A DNA stretch of 64,000 nucleotides, from NCBI RefSeq assembly GCF_014197535.1, contig NZ_JACIFV010000001.1, forward strand, positions 124,001-188,000. The letters are read 5' to 3'. This DNA is from Rhizobium aethiopicum. GTDB taxonomy: Bacteria > Pseudomonadota > Alphaproteobacteria > Rhizobiales > Rhizobiaceae. Both the position numbers and the translations under genes were made by a program. Below are positions 53,039 to 62,664 of the stretch, piece after piece (the stretch's first letter is position 1; every line of letters begins with the position of its first letter). The notes under the pieces were generated by a model, which worked only from the letters and a program-made list of their open reading frames with translations, was not told where the DNA came from and did not search any database.

Positions 53039-53563
53039 TCAGCGAAGGAAATTGCTCAGCCGGTTTGCGTCGCCGGCCGTCGCCTGCCGGCTTATGATCG
53101 TCCTGCCTTTCGAGTCCTTCATGATATAGCGGCCACTGCGCAGGCTTTCGGTGATGCCGTTCGCGTGGCGAACGTTGATCGACCCATCGGTGCCTTCGGT
53201 CGCTCTGGCCTTCGATCCTGTCGACGACGAGGCCGAGGAGGAAGAGGATCCGGCGTTGCTGTTGGAGCTTCCACCTGCGCTGTTGCCGGAACCACTACCG
53301 CCGTTTCCGCCCCCGTTGCCATTGCCTCCCCCATTGCCGCCCCCTCCACCGTTGCCGTTTCCGCCGCCGTTGCCGTTGCCGTTTCCGCCGCCGCCGCCGT
53401 TATTGCCGTCTTTTGCCGCTGCGTGTTTCACCGTCAGAACGCGAAGGGAGCCATCGAGATTGAGGGTCACAGGCGATGCGGCAGCCACGAGGGCGACGGC
53501 AGCGCAGCCGCCCAATCTCAAAAAACCCCGTTTCGAGATAGTCAATGCCATTGCCTTGTTCAT
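53039..53563 (-). CDS. Secreted Gly/Asn-rich low-complexity protein
   Basis: 174 residues. A twin-arginine-like start (SKRGFLRLGGCAAVALVAAA), then ~45 residues of almost only Gly and Asn, then ~25 of Ser/Asn/Ala, and a compact C-terminus (INVRHANGITESLRSGRYIM and KDSKGRTIISRQAT). Exported; a structural or matrix role is possible but unknown. The complementary strand is proline-rich and is not a gene. Confidence 0.7.
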   Translation of the reverse strand: MNKAMALTISKRGFLRLGGCAAVALVAAASPVTLNLDGSLRVLTVKHAAAKDGNNGGGGGNGNGNGGGNGNGGGGGNGGGNGNGGGNGGSGSGNSAGGSSNSNAGSSSSSASSSTGSKARATEGTDGSINVRHANGITESLRSGRYIMKDSKGRTIISRQATAGDANRLSNFLR

Positions 53564-53846
53564 CCGTTCTTCGCCGTTCCTACGCCTATTGGACGCCTTG
53601 AGAATTTTCGCCTTTCTGAAGGCTAAATGCAACCGGACCTAGGTACTAAGAAAAGGCAGGACTTTGGTCCGGCATGCAGTGGATGCGCCCCCAAAAATAC
53701 GAGCGATGTCATCACAAATACTGCCTCGGCGCGTATATTGTCGACATTGTCGCCATGGTGTTGCTGGATGAGGCGCAGACGCATTTTTCTGGAACTTCTT
53801 TCCTCGTCACCGCTTTGTTTATCAAAGTGCAACAGAGGAAACCGCG

Positions 53847-54332
53847 ATGCCGAACCCGAATGATTCACCCGCCGTCCAGTCCCTGCGAAAAGAGCAGGCA
53901 GAGCAGCGAAAACAGTCCCGAAAGGGCGAACTCGACAAAGCGATCGAAGACACGTTTCCCGCTTCTGATCCTGTTTCCGCCACCCATACCTCCATTCCCG
54001 TCGGCCGCAGCGATGTCGAAGCGGCTGAGCGGGTGAAGCGGGAGCCTGATCCGACCGCGCTCGACCAGGAGTATCCGCTGGTCGACCAGGCCCTGCAGAC
54101 TTCCCACGCCTCGAACAGATTCGATGCCGACCGCGAGGAACTGCGTGCGCTTCAGAAAGAAGTCGGTCGGATGGCGGAGTCCGCGTCGGAGTTGGCGTCC
54201 GGAACAGCCAGGCTGGCAAAGGCGGAAGCTAGGAGTTTCGTCCAGGACATCGAGGATCGGATACGTCGGCAGCCGCTGACGGCCGCAGCGATCGTCGCCG
54301 GCATCGCCTTCGTGTTCGGCGCGACGCGTTGA
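53847..54332 (+). CDS. ElaB/YgaM-like membrane-anchored protein
   Basis: 161 residues. Hydrophilic helices rich in Glu/Arg (REELRALQKEVGRMAESASE) lead to one C-terminal membrane helix (AAAIVAGIAFVFGATR). This tail-anchored plan resembles ElaB/YqjD proteins that bind ribosomes at the membrane in stationary phase. The N-terminal 90 residues are not family-typical. It starts 7 bases before the next gene in line. Confidence 0.65.
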   Translation: MPNPNDSPAVQSLRKEQAEQRKQSRKGELDKAIEDTFPASDPVSATHTSIPVGRSDVEAAERVKREPDPTALDQEYPLVDQALQTSHASNRFDADREELRALQKEVGRMAESASELASGTARLAKAEARSFVQDIEDRIRRQPLTAAAIVAGIAFVFGATR

Positions 54333-54338
54333 GGGGCC

Positions 54339-54743
54339 ATGATGGCAAGCCAATGGACCGGCGGCTGCCTATGCGGATCCTGCCGATACGAATTCACCGG
54401 CGATCCGCCGCATTCCGGATATTGCCATTGCGACATGTGCAAGAAAGCGACCGGCGGTCCTTTCGCGGTTCTTGTCCAGGCCAAGCTTGAAGATTTCGTC
54501 TGGACGGAATCTTCCCCTGCCGTTTACCGATCCTCGCCCATTGCGACACGCGGCTTTTGCGGCAAATGCGGAACGCCGCTCTTCCTTCAGTATGACGGCG
54601 ACGAACTGATCCGCGTGACAGTCGGCTCGCTTGATCGCCCCGACAGGATTCGCCCGGCAGGTCATTACGGCGTGGAGAGCCGGCTTGACTGGGCCGACTG
54701 CGGGCGCGGACTACCGGAAGAGGAAACGCAGGAGCGTTTCTGA
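54339..54743 (+). CDS. GFA-family zinc protein (CENP-V/formaldehyde-activating type)
   Basis: 134 residues. Zinc ligands in GGCLCGSCRYEF, YCHCDMCKKATG and FCGKCGTPLF follow the GFA pattern. Some members bind glutathione adducts, but most have no known substrate. ATG 54339 or 54342. Confidence 0.88.
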   Translation: MMASQWTGGCLCGSCRYEFTGDPPHSGYCHCDMCKKATGGPFAVLVQAKLEDFVWTESSPAVYRSSPIATRGFCGKCGTPLFLQYDGDELIRVTVGSLDRPDRIRPAGHYGVESRLDWADCGRGLPEEETQERF

Positions 54744-54874
54744 TGCATGCCGCGCAAAATATGCGGCGGTCTTGCGGCAATGAAATGCGACGAAACGAGA
54801 CCTCACGTTAAGTGAACCTGGAAGATCGCGTCCGGCTTTTGTATCATGGCCAGCACACCTCGGCATGAGCTCTC

Positions 54875-55666
54875 ATGAAAATCGCAACCTACAATGTCAA
54901 CGGGATCAACGGGCGACTGAACAACCTGCTGCGCTGGCTGAAGGAAGATGCCCCCGATGTGGCTTGCCTTCAGGAATTGAAAACCGACGACGCCAGATTT
55001 CCGCGAAAAGAGATCGAACGGGCCGGCTACGGCGCCGTCTGGCACGGACAGCGATCCTGGAACGGCGTCGCCATCCTGGCAAAGGACAAGATACCGATCC
55101 TGACCCGGCGCGGTCTTCCGGGCGATCCTGACGATACCCACAGCCGATATATCGAGGCCGTCATCGAGGGCATGCTGATCGGATGCCTGTATCTGCCGAA
55201 CGGCAATCCCTTTCCCAGCACCAAGTTCGAATACAAGCTCCGCTGGTTTCGTCGCCTGCACGCCTATGCCGCCGAACTGCTCGAGATCGCGGTCCCTTCC
55301 ATCCTTGCCGGCGATTTCAACGTCATGCCGACGGAGATCGACGTCTACAAGCCGGAGCGCTGGCGAGACGATGCGCTTTTCAGGCCCGAAGTCCGCAAAG
55401 CCTATGCCCGGCTCGTCTCCCAAGGCTGGACGGATGCCATCAGGCATCTGCATCCGGACGAGCGCATCTACACCTTCTGGAAATATTGGCGGAACAGTTT
55501 CGAGCGCGACGCGGGGCTTCGGATCGACCACTTTCTGCTCAGCCCGACGGTGGCGCCGTGGCTTCGATCGGCGACCGTCCGGCGCAAGCCGCGGGGCTGG
55601 GAGCATACGAGCGACCACGCACCCGTCATGATAGAGCTCGATATTCCCGCAGCTGAAGCCGTGTAA
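54875..55666 (+). CDS. xthA: Exodeoxyribonuclease III (copy 2)
   Basis: 263 residues, chromosomal copy. It keeps TYNVNGINGRLNN, LQELK, SWNGVAILAK, GDFNVMPTEID, RIDHFLLSPT and SDHAPVM. It repairs abasic sites. About 60% identical to the accessory copy at 4019 by eye over the first hundred residues. Confidence 0.94.
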   Translation: MKIATYNVNGINGRLNNLLRWLKEDAPDVACLQELKTDDARFPRKEIERAGYGAVWHGQRSWNGVAILAKDKIPILTRRGLPGDPDDTHSRYIEAVIEGMLIGCLYLPNGNPFPSTKFEYKLRWFRRLHAYAAELLEIAVPSILAGDFNVMPTEIDVYKPERWRDDALFRPEVRKAYARLVSQGWTDAIRHLHPDERIYTFWKYWRNSFERDAGLRIDHFLLSPTVAPWLRSATVRRKPRGWEHTSDHAPVMIELDIPAAEAV

Positions 55667-55731
55667 GCGATCGCAGAATATCGGGGAACCTGCGATGCCT
55701 GCCGGAGTTTGCCTGCAAAGGAGATTGTCCG

Positions 55732-55962
55732 ATGCGCACGAAACCCATTCCCGATTCCGCCAAGCTTCCGCCGAAATCGTTGAACGAGGATACTCAGGAC
55801 GACGAGCTGCCCGAGGCAAATATCGACGACCGGCGCAAACCTCCCGTCAGCATGGGCAGCAGCCGCGAGGCGGGCGACGGCGTCCCCGGCTCCGACCCTG
55901 AGACAGGCCGCGTCGATCACAAGGGACGCATTCCTGCCCCGCAGTTCTCCAACCGGAAGTGA
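55732..55962 (+). CDS. Small hydrophilic hypothetical protein
   Basis: 76 residues, highly charged, probably disordered (DTQDDELPEANIDDRRKPPV). No domain. Overlaps the next frame at its stop. Confidence 0.55.
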   Translation: MRTKPIPDSAKLPPKSLNEDTQDDELPEANIDDRRKPPVSMGSSREAGDGVPGSDPETGRVDHKGRIPAPQFSNRK

Positions 55963-55967
55963 TCGTC

Positions 55968-56150
55968 ATGGGCGAGAGCAAGAACTATCTCAATACCGAC
56001 GAAATTCAGGCCGACGACCAGTTGTCGCCGAAACCGGTCGAAGGGAAAGATCCGCCAAGGCATGTGCGCAAAAGCGAGGAAGCCGTCGCCGAAGGCTCTG
56101 ACGATACGGAGCGCATCCGGGTTCCGCCAGCGGTCGCAAATCCTGATTGA
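55968..56150 (+). CDS. Small hydrophilic hypothetical protein
   Basis: 60 residues, acidic and disordered (YLNTDEIQADDQLSPKPVEG). An upstream GTG at 55959 overlaps the previous stop. Together with its neighbour it looks like a stress-type disordered protein pair, function unknown. Confidence 0.5.
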   Translation: MGESKNYLNTDEIQADDQLSPKPVEGKDPPRHVRKSEEAVAEGSDDTERIRVPPAVANPD

Positions 56151-56168
56151 TGCGATGACAGCATCGCC

Positions 56169-58250
56169 TCATTCGCCGCCGTCCAGATCATAGATGCGGC
56201 CCGTCAACCAGGCGGGCCAGTCCCGCTCGAAAAAGGATTTGGCGCCTTTAACCAGTTCGCGGTTCGGACGGATTGAAAGCCTGATCTCATCGCCTTCGAG
56301 CCGAACGACGATCTGCTCCTGGCGATGCGCTTCGCTTTCCCTACGGAAACGATAGTCCTCCAGTGGACCGGCGCTCGCCTGCGGAAGGAATTCGCCCTCC
56401 GCATCGCAGATCGCGCGTGCTCCCCGACTGCCGCCGCCCCTGCCAATGAAAAAGTCGAGTGCGCTCAGCACCGCTTCCGAAGCAAGCGCCATGTGCCGCC
56501 ATTGCACACCTCGGACCGCTTCGGCCGCGCGGCCGTAGGCGAGGCCATTGGCGCGGATTTCGGCGTTCAGCGCCCGCGCTTCGACCAAGGCCTGGCGGAC
56601 GCTCCTTTGATCGCAGATGATGCCCGCCTTCTCGCTCATGCGGGCCTGTACCGCCGAGCGGACCGCTTTGACGGTGAGCGGGCTTTCACTCAGCAGGGCG
56701 GAAAGGAGATTGACGATGCCCGCCTCTGCGGCCTCCGGTACACGTCCCGCGTCAGGCCGCTTTGCTCCGCCGGCGCCGATGTGTTCGGCCACCCTGGTTC
56801 CGAAGACCTGCCCGGCATTCAGCGCCGCTCCACCGGGCCTTGTCACCCCATGTGTGCCCGCCGCCTCCCCGACCGCGTAGCAGCCACCCAGATTGGTGCG
56901 GCCCCAGCTATCGACCATGATGCCGCCGTTCATGTGCTGGTTATTGACCGCGAACTCCAGCGGCTCTTCGGCAATATCGATCTTGTAACGGCGATAGAGC
57001 TCGATCGCGAGCGGGTTCATATGCTTCAATCGATCGATCGGCATTTGCTGATCGGCGCCAGCCTTGCCGAGATAGAGGCGAACGTCCTCGTCAAGCCTCT
57101 CCAGGCTGAATGGCAGGCCGCCGGGAACGGGCGGAGGATTGCGATTGAAGTCCATAAAGACGCGCCGACCCGCTGCGGTCTCGCTGTAAATGGCGAGATC
57201 GACCAGGCTCGAGCCGAAATCAAGCATGCGGGTCGCGTGGAACGGCCATTGATAACCCTTACGGAAGACGTTTGACGCCAGCTCCTGGGTACTTCGATAG
57301 TATCCCGCCAGGAAATGGTGTTCTGCGCCCTCGCCGTCGACCGAATAGATATGCGGGATCGCCTGGACATATGTGCCGGACAGATTCCACGGGAATCCCT
57401 CCCTGCGCGTTCCGATACCGAATTGGCTTTCGGTTAGGTTGACGAGCTCGACGCCTGCCTCGAGCGCCAGTCCGAGAGAGCCGAAGCAGCCGTTGGGATA
57501 GACGCTGTCGCGATAGAGTTCGCCCGGGCCGCCGGCGGCGAGCACGATCACGTCACTCACGAACAAGGCGATGCCGAGCGGGTTCTCCTGCCTACGGTCG
57601 CCGGCGCGCATGACGAGCATGCCGGCGACGTGACGCTCAGCCCCCTCGCCCTCGGTGAGGATTTTGACCGCGGTGGTCTGGTTGTAGAACGGCACGGCCA
57701 GCCGGATCGCCTCCTCCGCCAGCACCTTGACCATCAACCGCGAGGTGCGCGGGCCGCAGCTGGTGGCGCGGCCGACCTCGTCATGGTCGGTCTGATATCT
57801 CAGTGTTCCGCCAAGCGGATCCTGGGGCAGCGGCAGCCCCAAGAACTGCAGCGATGCCATCATCCGTGACGAGCCGACCGCTTCGACATAGGCCGTGTCC
57901 TCGTCCATGGCGCCGCCGCCGCCGATGGCGCGGGCCATCGCCCGGTAATTATCGCCCTGATCGGCCGTGTTCGCGGTGTGGAGGGTTTGCTTGTCGGAGC
58001 CAGAGCAGGCCGAGGTTCCGCCCCATGCGCTTTGGCTGATGATGACGACATCGACGCCGCGCCGCTTCATTTCCACCGCCGCACGCAGACCCGCAGCGCC
58101 GGATCCGACGACGACGCAGCCGGCTCGGTAGATCGGCACGTCGATGCCGGCGAGGCGGGCTAGACCGGAAGCAGGCGGCTCCGGCGGAAGCCGCGGCATA
58201 TCGACATCGGTCAGTGCGTCAAGGATTTCCTGCGGAACATCTATGGTCAT
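56169..58250 (-). CDS. FAD-binding flavoprotein, fumarate reductase/aspartate oxidase type
   Basis: 693 residues. The FAD Rossmann motif CVVVGSGAAGLRAAVEMKRR is at ~45-65; substrate-domain motifs include GGTSACSGSDKQTLH, FNRNPPPV and the C-terminal FAD segment GGCYAVGEAAGTHG with TRPGGAALNAG. The helical C-terminal domain also fits. It lacks a nearby iron-sulphur partner. First gene downstream of the Gfo/Idh gene in a redox operon; substrate unknown. Confidence 0.85.
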   Translation of the reverse strand: MTIDVPQEILDALTDVDMPRLPPEPPASGLARLAGIDVPIYRAGCVVVGSGAAGLRAAVEMKRRGVDVVIISQSAWGGTSACSGSDKQTLHTANTADQGDNYRAMARAIGGGGAMDEDTAYVEAVGSSRMMASLQFLGLPLPQDPLGGTLRYQTDHDEVGRATSCGPRTSRLMVKVLAEEAIRLAVPFYNQTTAVKILTEGEGAERHVAGMLVMRAGDRRQENPLGIALFVSDVIVLAAGGPGELYRDSVYPNGCFGSLGLALEAGVELVNLTESQFGIGTRREGFPWNLSGTYVQAIPHIYSVDGEGAEHHFLAGYYRSTQELASNVFRKGYQWPFHATRMLDFGSSLVDLAIYSETAAGRRVFMDFNRNPPPVPGGLPFSLERLDEDVRLYLGKAGADQQMPIDRLKHMNPLAIELYRRYKIDIAEEPLEFAVNNQHMNGGIMVDSWGRTNLGGCYAVGEAAGTHGVTRPGGAALNAGQVFGTRVAEHIGAGGAKRPDAGRVPEAAEAGIVNLLSALLSESPLTVKAVRSAVQARMSEKAGIICDQRSVRQALVEARALNAEIRANGLAYGRAAEAVRGVQWRHMALASEAVLSALDFFIGRGGGSRGARAICDAEGEFLPQASAGPLEDYRFRRESEAHRQEQIVVRLEGDEIRLSIRPNRELVKGAKSFFERDWPAWLTGRIYDLDGGE

Positions 58251-58263
58251 CGGCGCGTCACAA

Positions 58264-59433
58264 TCAATTGAGCGGGATATCCACCCAGCGTCTCTGCCGG
58301 GAAGACTCCATGCAGGCGTCGACGATCTGGCAGATGTGGTGGCCGGTATCGAATGTCGGCCACATCGGTCTGTTTGCGACGATCGACCGGATCACCTCCG
58401 CCACCTCGATGATCTTGCTTTCATTATAGCCGATGCCGAAATTCGGCAGCGGAAGGAAAGCCCGGAAGGTCGCATTCTCAGGACCGACGTCGATCTCGCG
58501 GAAGCCCCGCCGTCCGGTGCTGTCGTCGTTGGAGTAAAAACGCAGTCGGTTTATCTCGTCATAGGTATAGGCGATGCTGCCTTTCGTTCCATAAATCTCG
58601 TAGGTCTGCATGAACTTGCGGCCGGTGGCGACGCGGCTGAAGTCGACGATGCCGGCGGCGCCGTTGGCAAACCGGCACAGCAGGTTCGTCGCGTCGGGAT
58701 TGGTGATATCGGCCCAGACCTCGTTGCCTGTGAGCTTCACCTGCTCGCCATAGGCAAGGCCCTCGACGATCGGCCGGCGCGGGGTGACAATGAGATTGTC
58801 GGCGATCAGCGAGCTGACGCGGCCGACGAGGAAATCCATGAAGCTGAAGATGTGCGAACCGGTGTCGCCGACGATCCCGGTCGGCGCGAGCTTGCCATCG
58901 GCGCGCCACATGAACGGCGCTGTGGGATCGCCATACATGTCGACGTGCTGGCAGCCGCGAAACAGCTTGATCTCGCCGATTTCACCGGATTCGATGATCT
59001 CTTTCGCCAGATCATGAACGGGGTTTCGGGGAAAGGCGTGTCCGACACGGGTAATGACACCCTTCTCTCTAGCGATCTCGGCCAGCTCCCGCGCTTCATC
59101 GGCGGTGTTTGCCAGCGGCTTCTCGCAATAGACATGCTTGCCGGCCAGCAGGGCCGCCTTGGCCACCGGATAGTGCAGATGATCGGGCAGACAGATATCG
59201 ATCAGATCGACTTCGGGATCGGCGACCGCCAGCTTCCAATCCTGAAAGATCTTGGCCCCCGGCGCCCTGTTGCCGATATCCTGCGCTACGTCAGGGTTGC
59301 TGTCGACAAGCGCCACGATCCGCGCCGTTCCCTCCGACACGCCGAAAAAATGCGGAAAGGTCTGATAGGCCATCGTGTGGACCTTTCCCATCCAGCCCGA
59401 GGCGCCAAGCACTGCAACTCTCACTTCAGACAT
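58264..59433 (-). CDS. Gfo/Idh/MocA-family oxidoreductase
   Basis: 389 residues. N-terminal NAD-binding motif AVLGASGWMGKVH; catalytic EKPLANTADEARE and the C-terminal sheet domain. Typical substrates are sugars, inositols and 3-keto sugars. ATG 59433 with AAGGAG upstream is preferred over a GTG three codons earlier. Between a GMC gene and the flavoprotein gene, tight spacing. Confidence 0.9.
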   Translation of the reverse strand: MSEVRVAVLGASGWMGKVHTMAYQTFPHFFGVSEGTARIVALVDSNPDVAQDIGNRAPGAKIFQDWKLAVADPEVDLIDICLPDHLHYPVAKAALLAGKHVYCEKPLANTADEARELAEIAREKGVITRVGHAFPRNPVHDLAKEIIESGEIGEIKLFRGCQHVDMYGDPTAPFMWRADGKLAPTGIVGDTGSHIFSFMDFLVGRVSSLIADNLIVTPRRPIVEGLAYGEQVKLTGNEVWADITNPDATNLLCRFANGAAGIVDFSRVATGRKFMQTYEIYGTKGSIAYTYDEINRLRFYSNDDSTGRRGFREIDVGPENATFRAFLPLPNFGIGYNESKIIEVAEVIRSIVANRPMWPTFDTGHHICQIVDACMESSRQRRWVDIPLN

Positions 59434-59445
59434 TGTCGTCACTCC

Positions 59446-61101
59446 TTAGCGGATCTCGGCGCGGGCTCGTGGCCTGGTATCATTGCGTTCATAGGCGAAG
59501 ATCGCCGACGGCAGGGCGGCCAAGCCCCGGATGAGGTCCGATCCTTTTTCACCGACCATGATCGTCGGCGCGTTGGTGTTGCAGGACGGCACGCGCGGCA
59601 TGACCGAGGAATCGCAAACCCTCAGGCCTTCGAGGCCGTGAACCTTGAGATCGAGCCCGACAACCGCGTCAGACCCGGTTCCCATCTTGCAGGTGCCCAC
59701 CGGATGATGGTCGGTCTTGGCGTTGGCGCAGCCATAGTCGAAAAGCTGCTCGTCGGTCATGACCTTCGGTCCCGGCAGCCTTTCGGCCATGACATAGGGT
59801 TTCAGCGCCGCCTGCTGCATGATTTCGCGGGCGATCTTGAGCCCCTCCAGCGACATCTTCCTGTCGTGAGGATCGGACCAGTAGTTAGGATCGATCAAGG
59901 GAGCCGCAGCGGGATCGGCGGATGAGAGACGCACTGTCCCTCGCGAGCGCGGATGCAGATAGGCCGAGTTGAGCGTGACCCCGGCATTCTTGAGCCGCTC
60001 GACGCCGGCTTCGATGCCGGAACCCAGGCCGAGGTGGAACTGGATATCGGGCGACCGTGCGTCGGGATCGGCATACCAGAAGCCGCCGGTTTCAAAGAGT
60101 GAGGAGGCGACCGGACCGGTGCGGAAAAGGACATATTGTATCCCCGCCCAAAGCGTGCGGTGGAGTTTTGCGACGCCGTCATAGGTATGATCGCCGGTGC
60201 ATTCGGCGATAACGAAAAGGTCAAGATGGTCCTGAAGATTGCCGCCGACGCCGGGCAGATCGTGGCTAGGCTTGACACCCACCGCAGTCAAATGGTCGGC
60301 TGGCCCTATGCCGGACTGCAACAGGAGCTTCGGCGATCCGATCGCGCCTGACGAGACCAAGACTTCGCGTTCGGCGCGCACGACCTCCAGACCATTTTCG
60401 GTCGCGATCTCGACGCCAACCGCGCGGCCTGCCTCCAGCAGGATGCGGACGACGCGCGCGCCCGTCCGGATCGTCAGATTCTTCCGGTTTTTGATCGGCG
60501 AGAGATAGGCAAACGATGCCGATGACCGGCGGCGGTTGCGCTGGGTGAGCTGGTAAAATCCGACGCCGGCCTGCTGGCGGCCGTTGAAGTCGTGATTATA
60601 GGGTATGCCGAGCTCCTGTCCCGCGCGGATATAGGCGTCGCAGATCGGCAACGGTGCAGCCGGCATCGAGACCCCCAGCGGACCGCCATAGGCGTGGTAA
60701 TCGTCGGCGAAACGTTGATTGTCCTCGGCACGTTTGAAATAGGGCAGGATCGAACGGTAGTCCCAGCCCTCGCAGCCGTCGTCACTGGCCCAGAGATCAT
60801 AATCGGCCGCGTTTCCGCGCGTGTAGAGCTGCGCGTTGATCGAAGAGCCGCCGCCGATGATCTTTGCCTGGGTATAGCGAAGCACCCTGCCTTTCATGTG
60901 CTTCTGGGGAACGGTTTCCCATCCCCAGCTGGCGACGCCCTTCGTCATCTTGGCGAATCCGGCGGGCATGTGGAAAAGCGGATTCCAGTCGCCTCCGCCG
61001 GCCTCCAGAAGCAGTACCTTGACGTCGGGATCTTCGCTGAGGCGGCTTGCAAGAACGCAGCCCGCAGGACCGGCACCGGTGATGATATAATCGAATCCCA
61101 T
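59446..61101 (-). CDS. GMC-family oxidoreductase (choline dehydrogenase-like)
   Basis: 551 residues, FAD enzyme. Motifs: YIITGAGPAGCVLASRLSED, IGGGSSINAQLYTRGNAADYD, SSGAIGSPKLLLQSGIGP and the C-terminal catalytic HHPVGTCKMG. It oxidises an alcohol, probably of a sugar or polyol, given the context. Ten bases after the second GMC gene. Confidence 0.92.
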   Translation of the reverse strand: MGFDYIITGAGPAGCVLASRLSEDPDVKVLLLEAGGGDWNPLFHMPAGFAKMTKGVASWGWETVPQKHMKGRVLRYTQAKIIGGGSSINAQLYTRGNAADYDLWASDDGCEGWDYRSILPYFKRAEDNQRFADDYHAYGGPLGVSMPAAPLPICDAYIRAGQELGIPYNHDFNGRQQAGVGFYQLTQRNRRRSSASFAYLSPIKNRKNLTIRTGARVVRILLEAGRAVGVEIATENGLEVVRAEREVLVSSGAIGSPKLLLQSGIGPADHLTAVGVKPSHDLPGVGGNLQDHLDLFVIAECTGDHTYDGVAKLHRTLWAGIQYVLFRTGPVASSLFETGGFWYADPDARSPDIQFHLGLGSGIEAGVERLKNAGVTLNSAYLHPRSRGTVRLSSADPAAAPLIDPNYWSDPHDRKMSLEGLKIAREIMQQAALKPYVMAERLPGPKVMTDEQLFDYGCANAKTDHHPVGTCKMGTGSDAVVGLDLKVHGLEGLRVCDSSVMPRVPSCNTNAPTIMVGEKGSDLIRGLAALPSAIFAYERNDTRPRARAEIR

Positions 61102-61110
61102 TTTACTGTC

Positions 61111-62649
61111 CTATTTGAAGCCGGCGCGCGCCAATGGATCTGCCTGTGTCTGCAAGTCCGTCGATGCGATGTGGTGGGCAACTCTGAGCGCTTGGCTGGC
61201 GACGGTAAGTGCCGGATTGACCGCAGCCGATGTGGGCAGAAAACCGGCGTCGACGACGAAAAGATTGCCGTGATCGTAGGACCGGCAGTATGGATCCAGT
61301 GGCGCCGTTGCCGGGTCGTTTCCGATGCGGATCGTTCCGCACTGGTGGGACGGCGTGCGTTTGTCGAAAGCTCTGGAGAGCACGATCGGAAAACCGATCG
61401 ACCGCAGGATCGCCTTCAGCTTGGCGACGAGGGCAAGATGCGCGTCCCAATTGGTCCTCTGCCATTTGAGGACGATCCGATCGCCATCGACCATCACGCG
61501 GCTTTCGGGATTCGGAACGTCCTCGCTCATCGCATAGAAGTCGATGGCATGGTCCGTCATGAAACGCAGAAGCCATTCCGGCGCCTGTGGCAGAGAGCCC
61601 TTGAGGACCTTTTCAGAAATACGCCCCAGCAACTGCACATTGCCGAGCGGCGGTCCACCCTCACCGTCCGAGAGATAGAAGTCGTTGAAGGCGAAGGTCT
61701 TCTGGTAGACGGCGGTGTTCCTGAAGCGCGGCGACACCGCTATCACGGCCGAGGCGTTGTGGTTCATGAAGTTGCGACCGACCTGGTCGGAAGAATTGGC
61801 GAGCCCCCTCGGGAAGCGGTCGTTTTTCGAACGGAGCAAAAGCACGGATGACTGCACCGCACCGGCGGAAAGGATGATGATCCGGGGCGAGACGGTCAGC
61901 GTCTGTCCGTCCTTGACGTAGGTGACCCGGTCGATCCGGCTCCCCGCCCCTGTGTCGAGCCGTATCACCCGTGCATTGGTCTCAAGTCGCACGTTCTCGT
62001 GTTTCAGCGCCACCGCGAGGGCTGCGGTCTCGGCATCCATCTTGCCGTCCTGTGAATTCGGATGTGCATCCCAGGGCGTACGCGCCTTGGAGAGCCAGGC
62101 GTCGAGATCCAGACCGAGCGGCAGCGAAAACGGATGCAGGCCTTTCGCCTTCAGGCGCGCCCTGATGTCGGCGATCGGCGCCTCGTCGGGCACGGGCGGG
62201 AATTCGTAGGCAACCGAATGATGCGGTTCGGTCGGATCTTCGCCAAGACTGCCGCGGACCTGATACATCAGCTCCGCCCTCGAATACCACGGCTCCAGCT
62301 CTTCATAGGGAAAAGGCCAGGCCGGCGACACGCCTTCCCGATGTTCGATGACGTCGAAATCTTCTTTGCGATAGCGCGACAAGACGGCGCCGTAGAATTT
62401 CGAATTGCCGCCGACATTGTAATAGTTGCCCGGGTTGAAGCCCCTGCCGTCCGCTTCGTACCAGGTTTCCTTCGGCCGGAAATGTCCACGCTGGAAGATG
62501 GCGCGCTGGTCGCGATTGACGGGAAGATCGGCGATATGATCGCCGGCTTCGAGGACCAATATCTCAGCACCTGATACAGCCAGGCCGGCAGCGACGGTGG
62601 CGCCGCCGACGCCCGAGCCGATGATGAGGATGTCTGGTGAACCGCTCAT
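61111..62649 (-). CDS. GMC-family oxidoreductase (glucoside-dehydrogenase-like)
   Basis: 512 residues. FAD motif IIGSGVGGATVAAGLAVSG; YNVGGNSKFYGAVLSRYR; C-terminal HQCGTIRIGNDP...VVDAGFLPTSAAVNPALT. This subgroup includes the large subunit of glucoside 3-dehydrogenases, which pass electrons to cytochrome; a sugar substrate is plausible. Adjacent to the ABC ATPase gene. Confidence 0.88.
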   Translation of the reverse strand: MSGSPDILIIGSGVGGATVAAGLAVSGAEILVLEAGDHIADLPVNRDQRAIFQRGHFRPKETWYEADGRGFNPGNYYNVGGNSKFYGAVLSRYRKEDFDVIEHREGVSPAWPFPYEELEPWYSRAELMYQVRGSLGEDPTEPHHSVAYEFPPVPDEAPIADIRARLKAKGLHPFSLPLGLDLDAWLSKARTPWDAHPNSQDGKMDAETAALAVALKHENVRLETNARVIRLDTGAGSRIDRVTYVKDGQTLTVSPRIIILSAGAVQSSVLLLRSKNDRFPRGLANSSDQVGRNFMNHNASAVIAVSPRFRNTAVYQKTFAFNDFYLSDGEGGPPLGNVQLLGRISEKVLKGSLPQAPEWLLRFMTDHAIDFYAMSEDVPNPESRVMVDGDRIVLKWQRTNWDAHLALVAKLKAILRSIGFPIVLSRAFDKRTPSHQCGTIRIGNDPATAPLDPYCRSYDHGNLFVVDAGFLPTSAAVNPALTVASQALRVAHHIASTDLQTQADPLARAGFK

Positions 62650-62664
62650 GTCAGCACCTGCCCG

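Noticed and set aside
53151-53642. Proline-rich rightward frame
   Set aside because: It is the mirror of the Gly/Asn-rich coding repeat; the leftward frame has an export signal.
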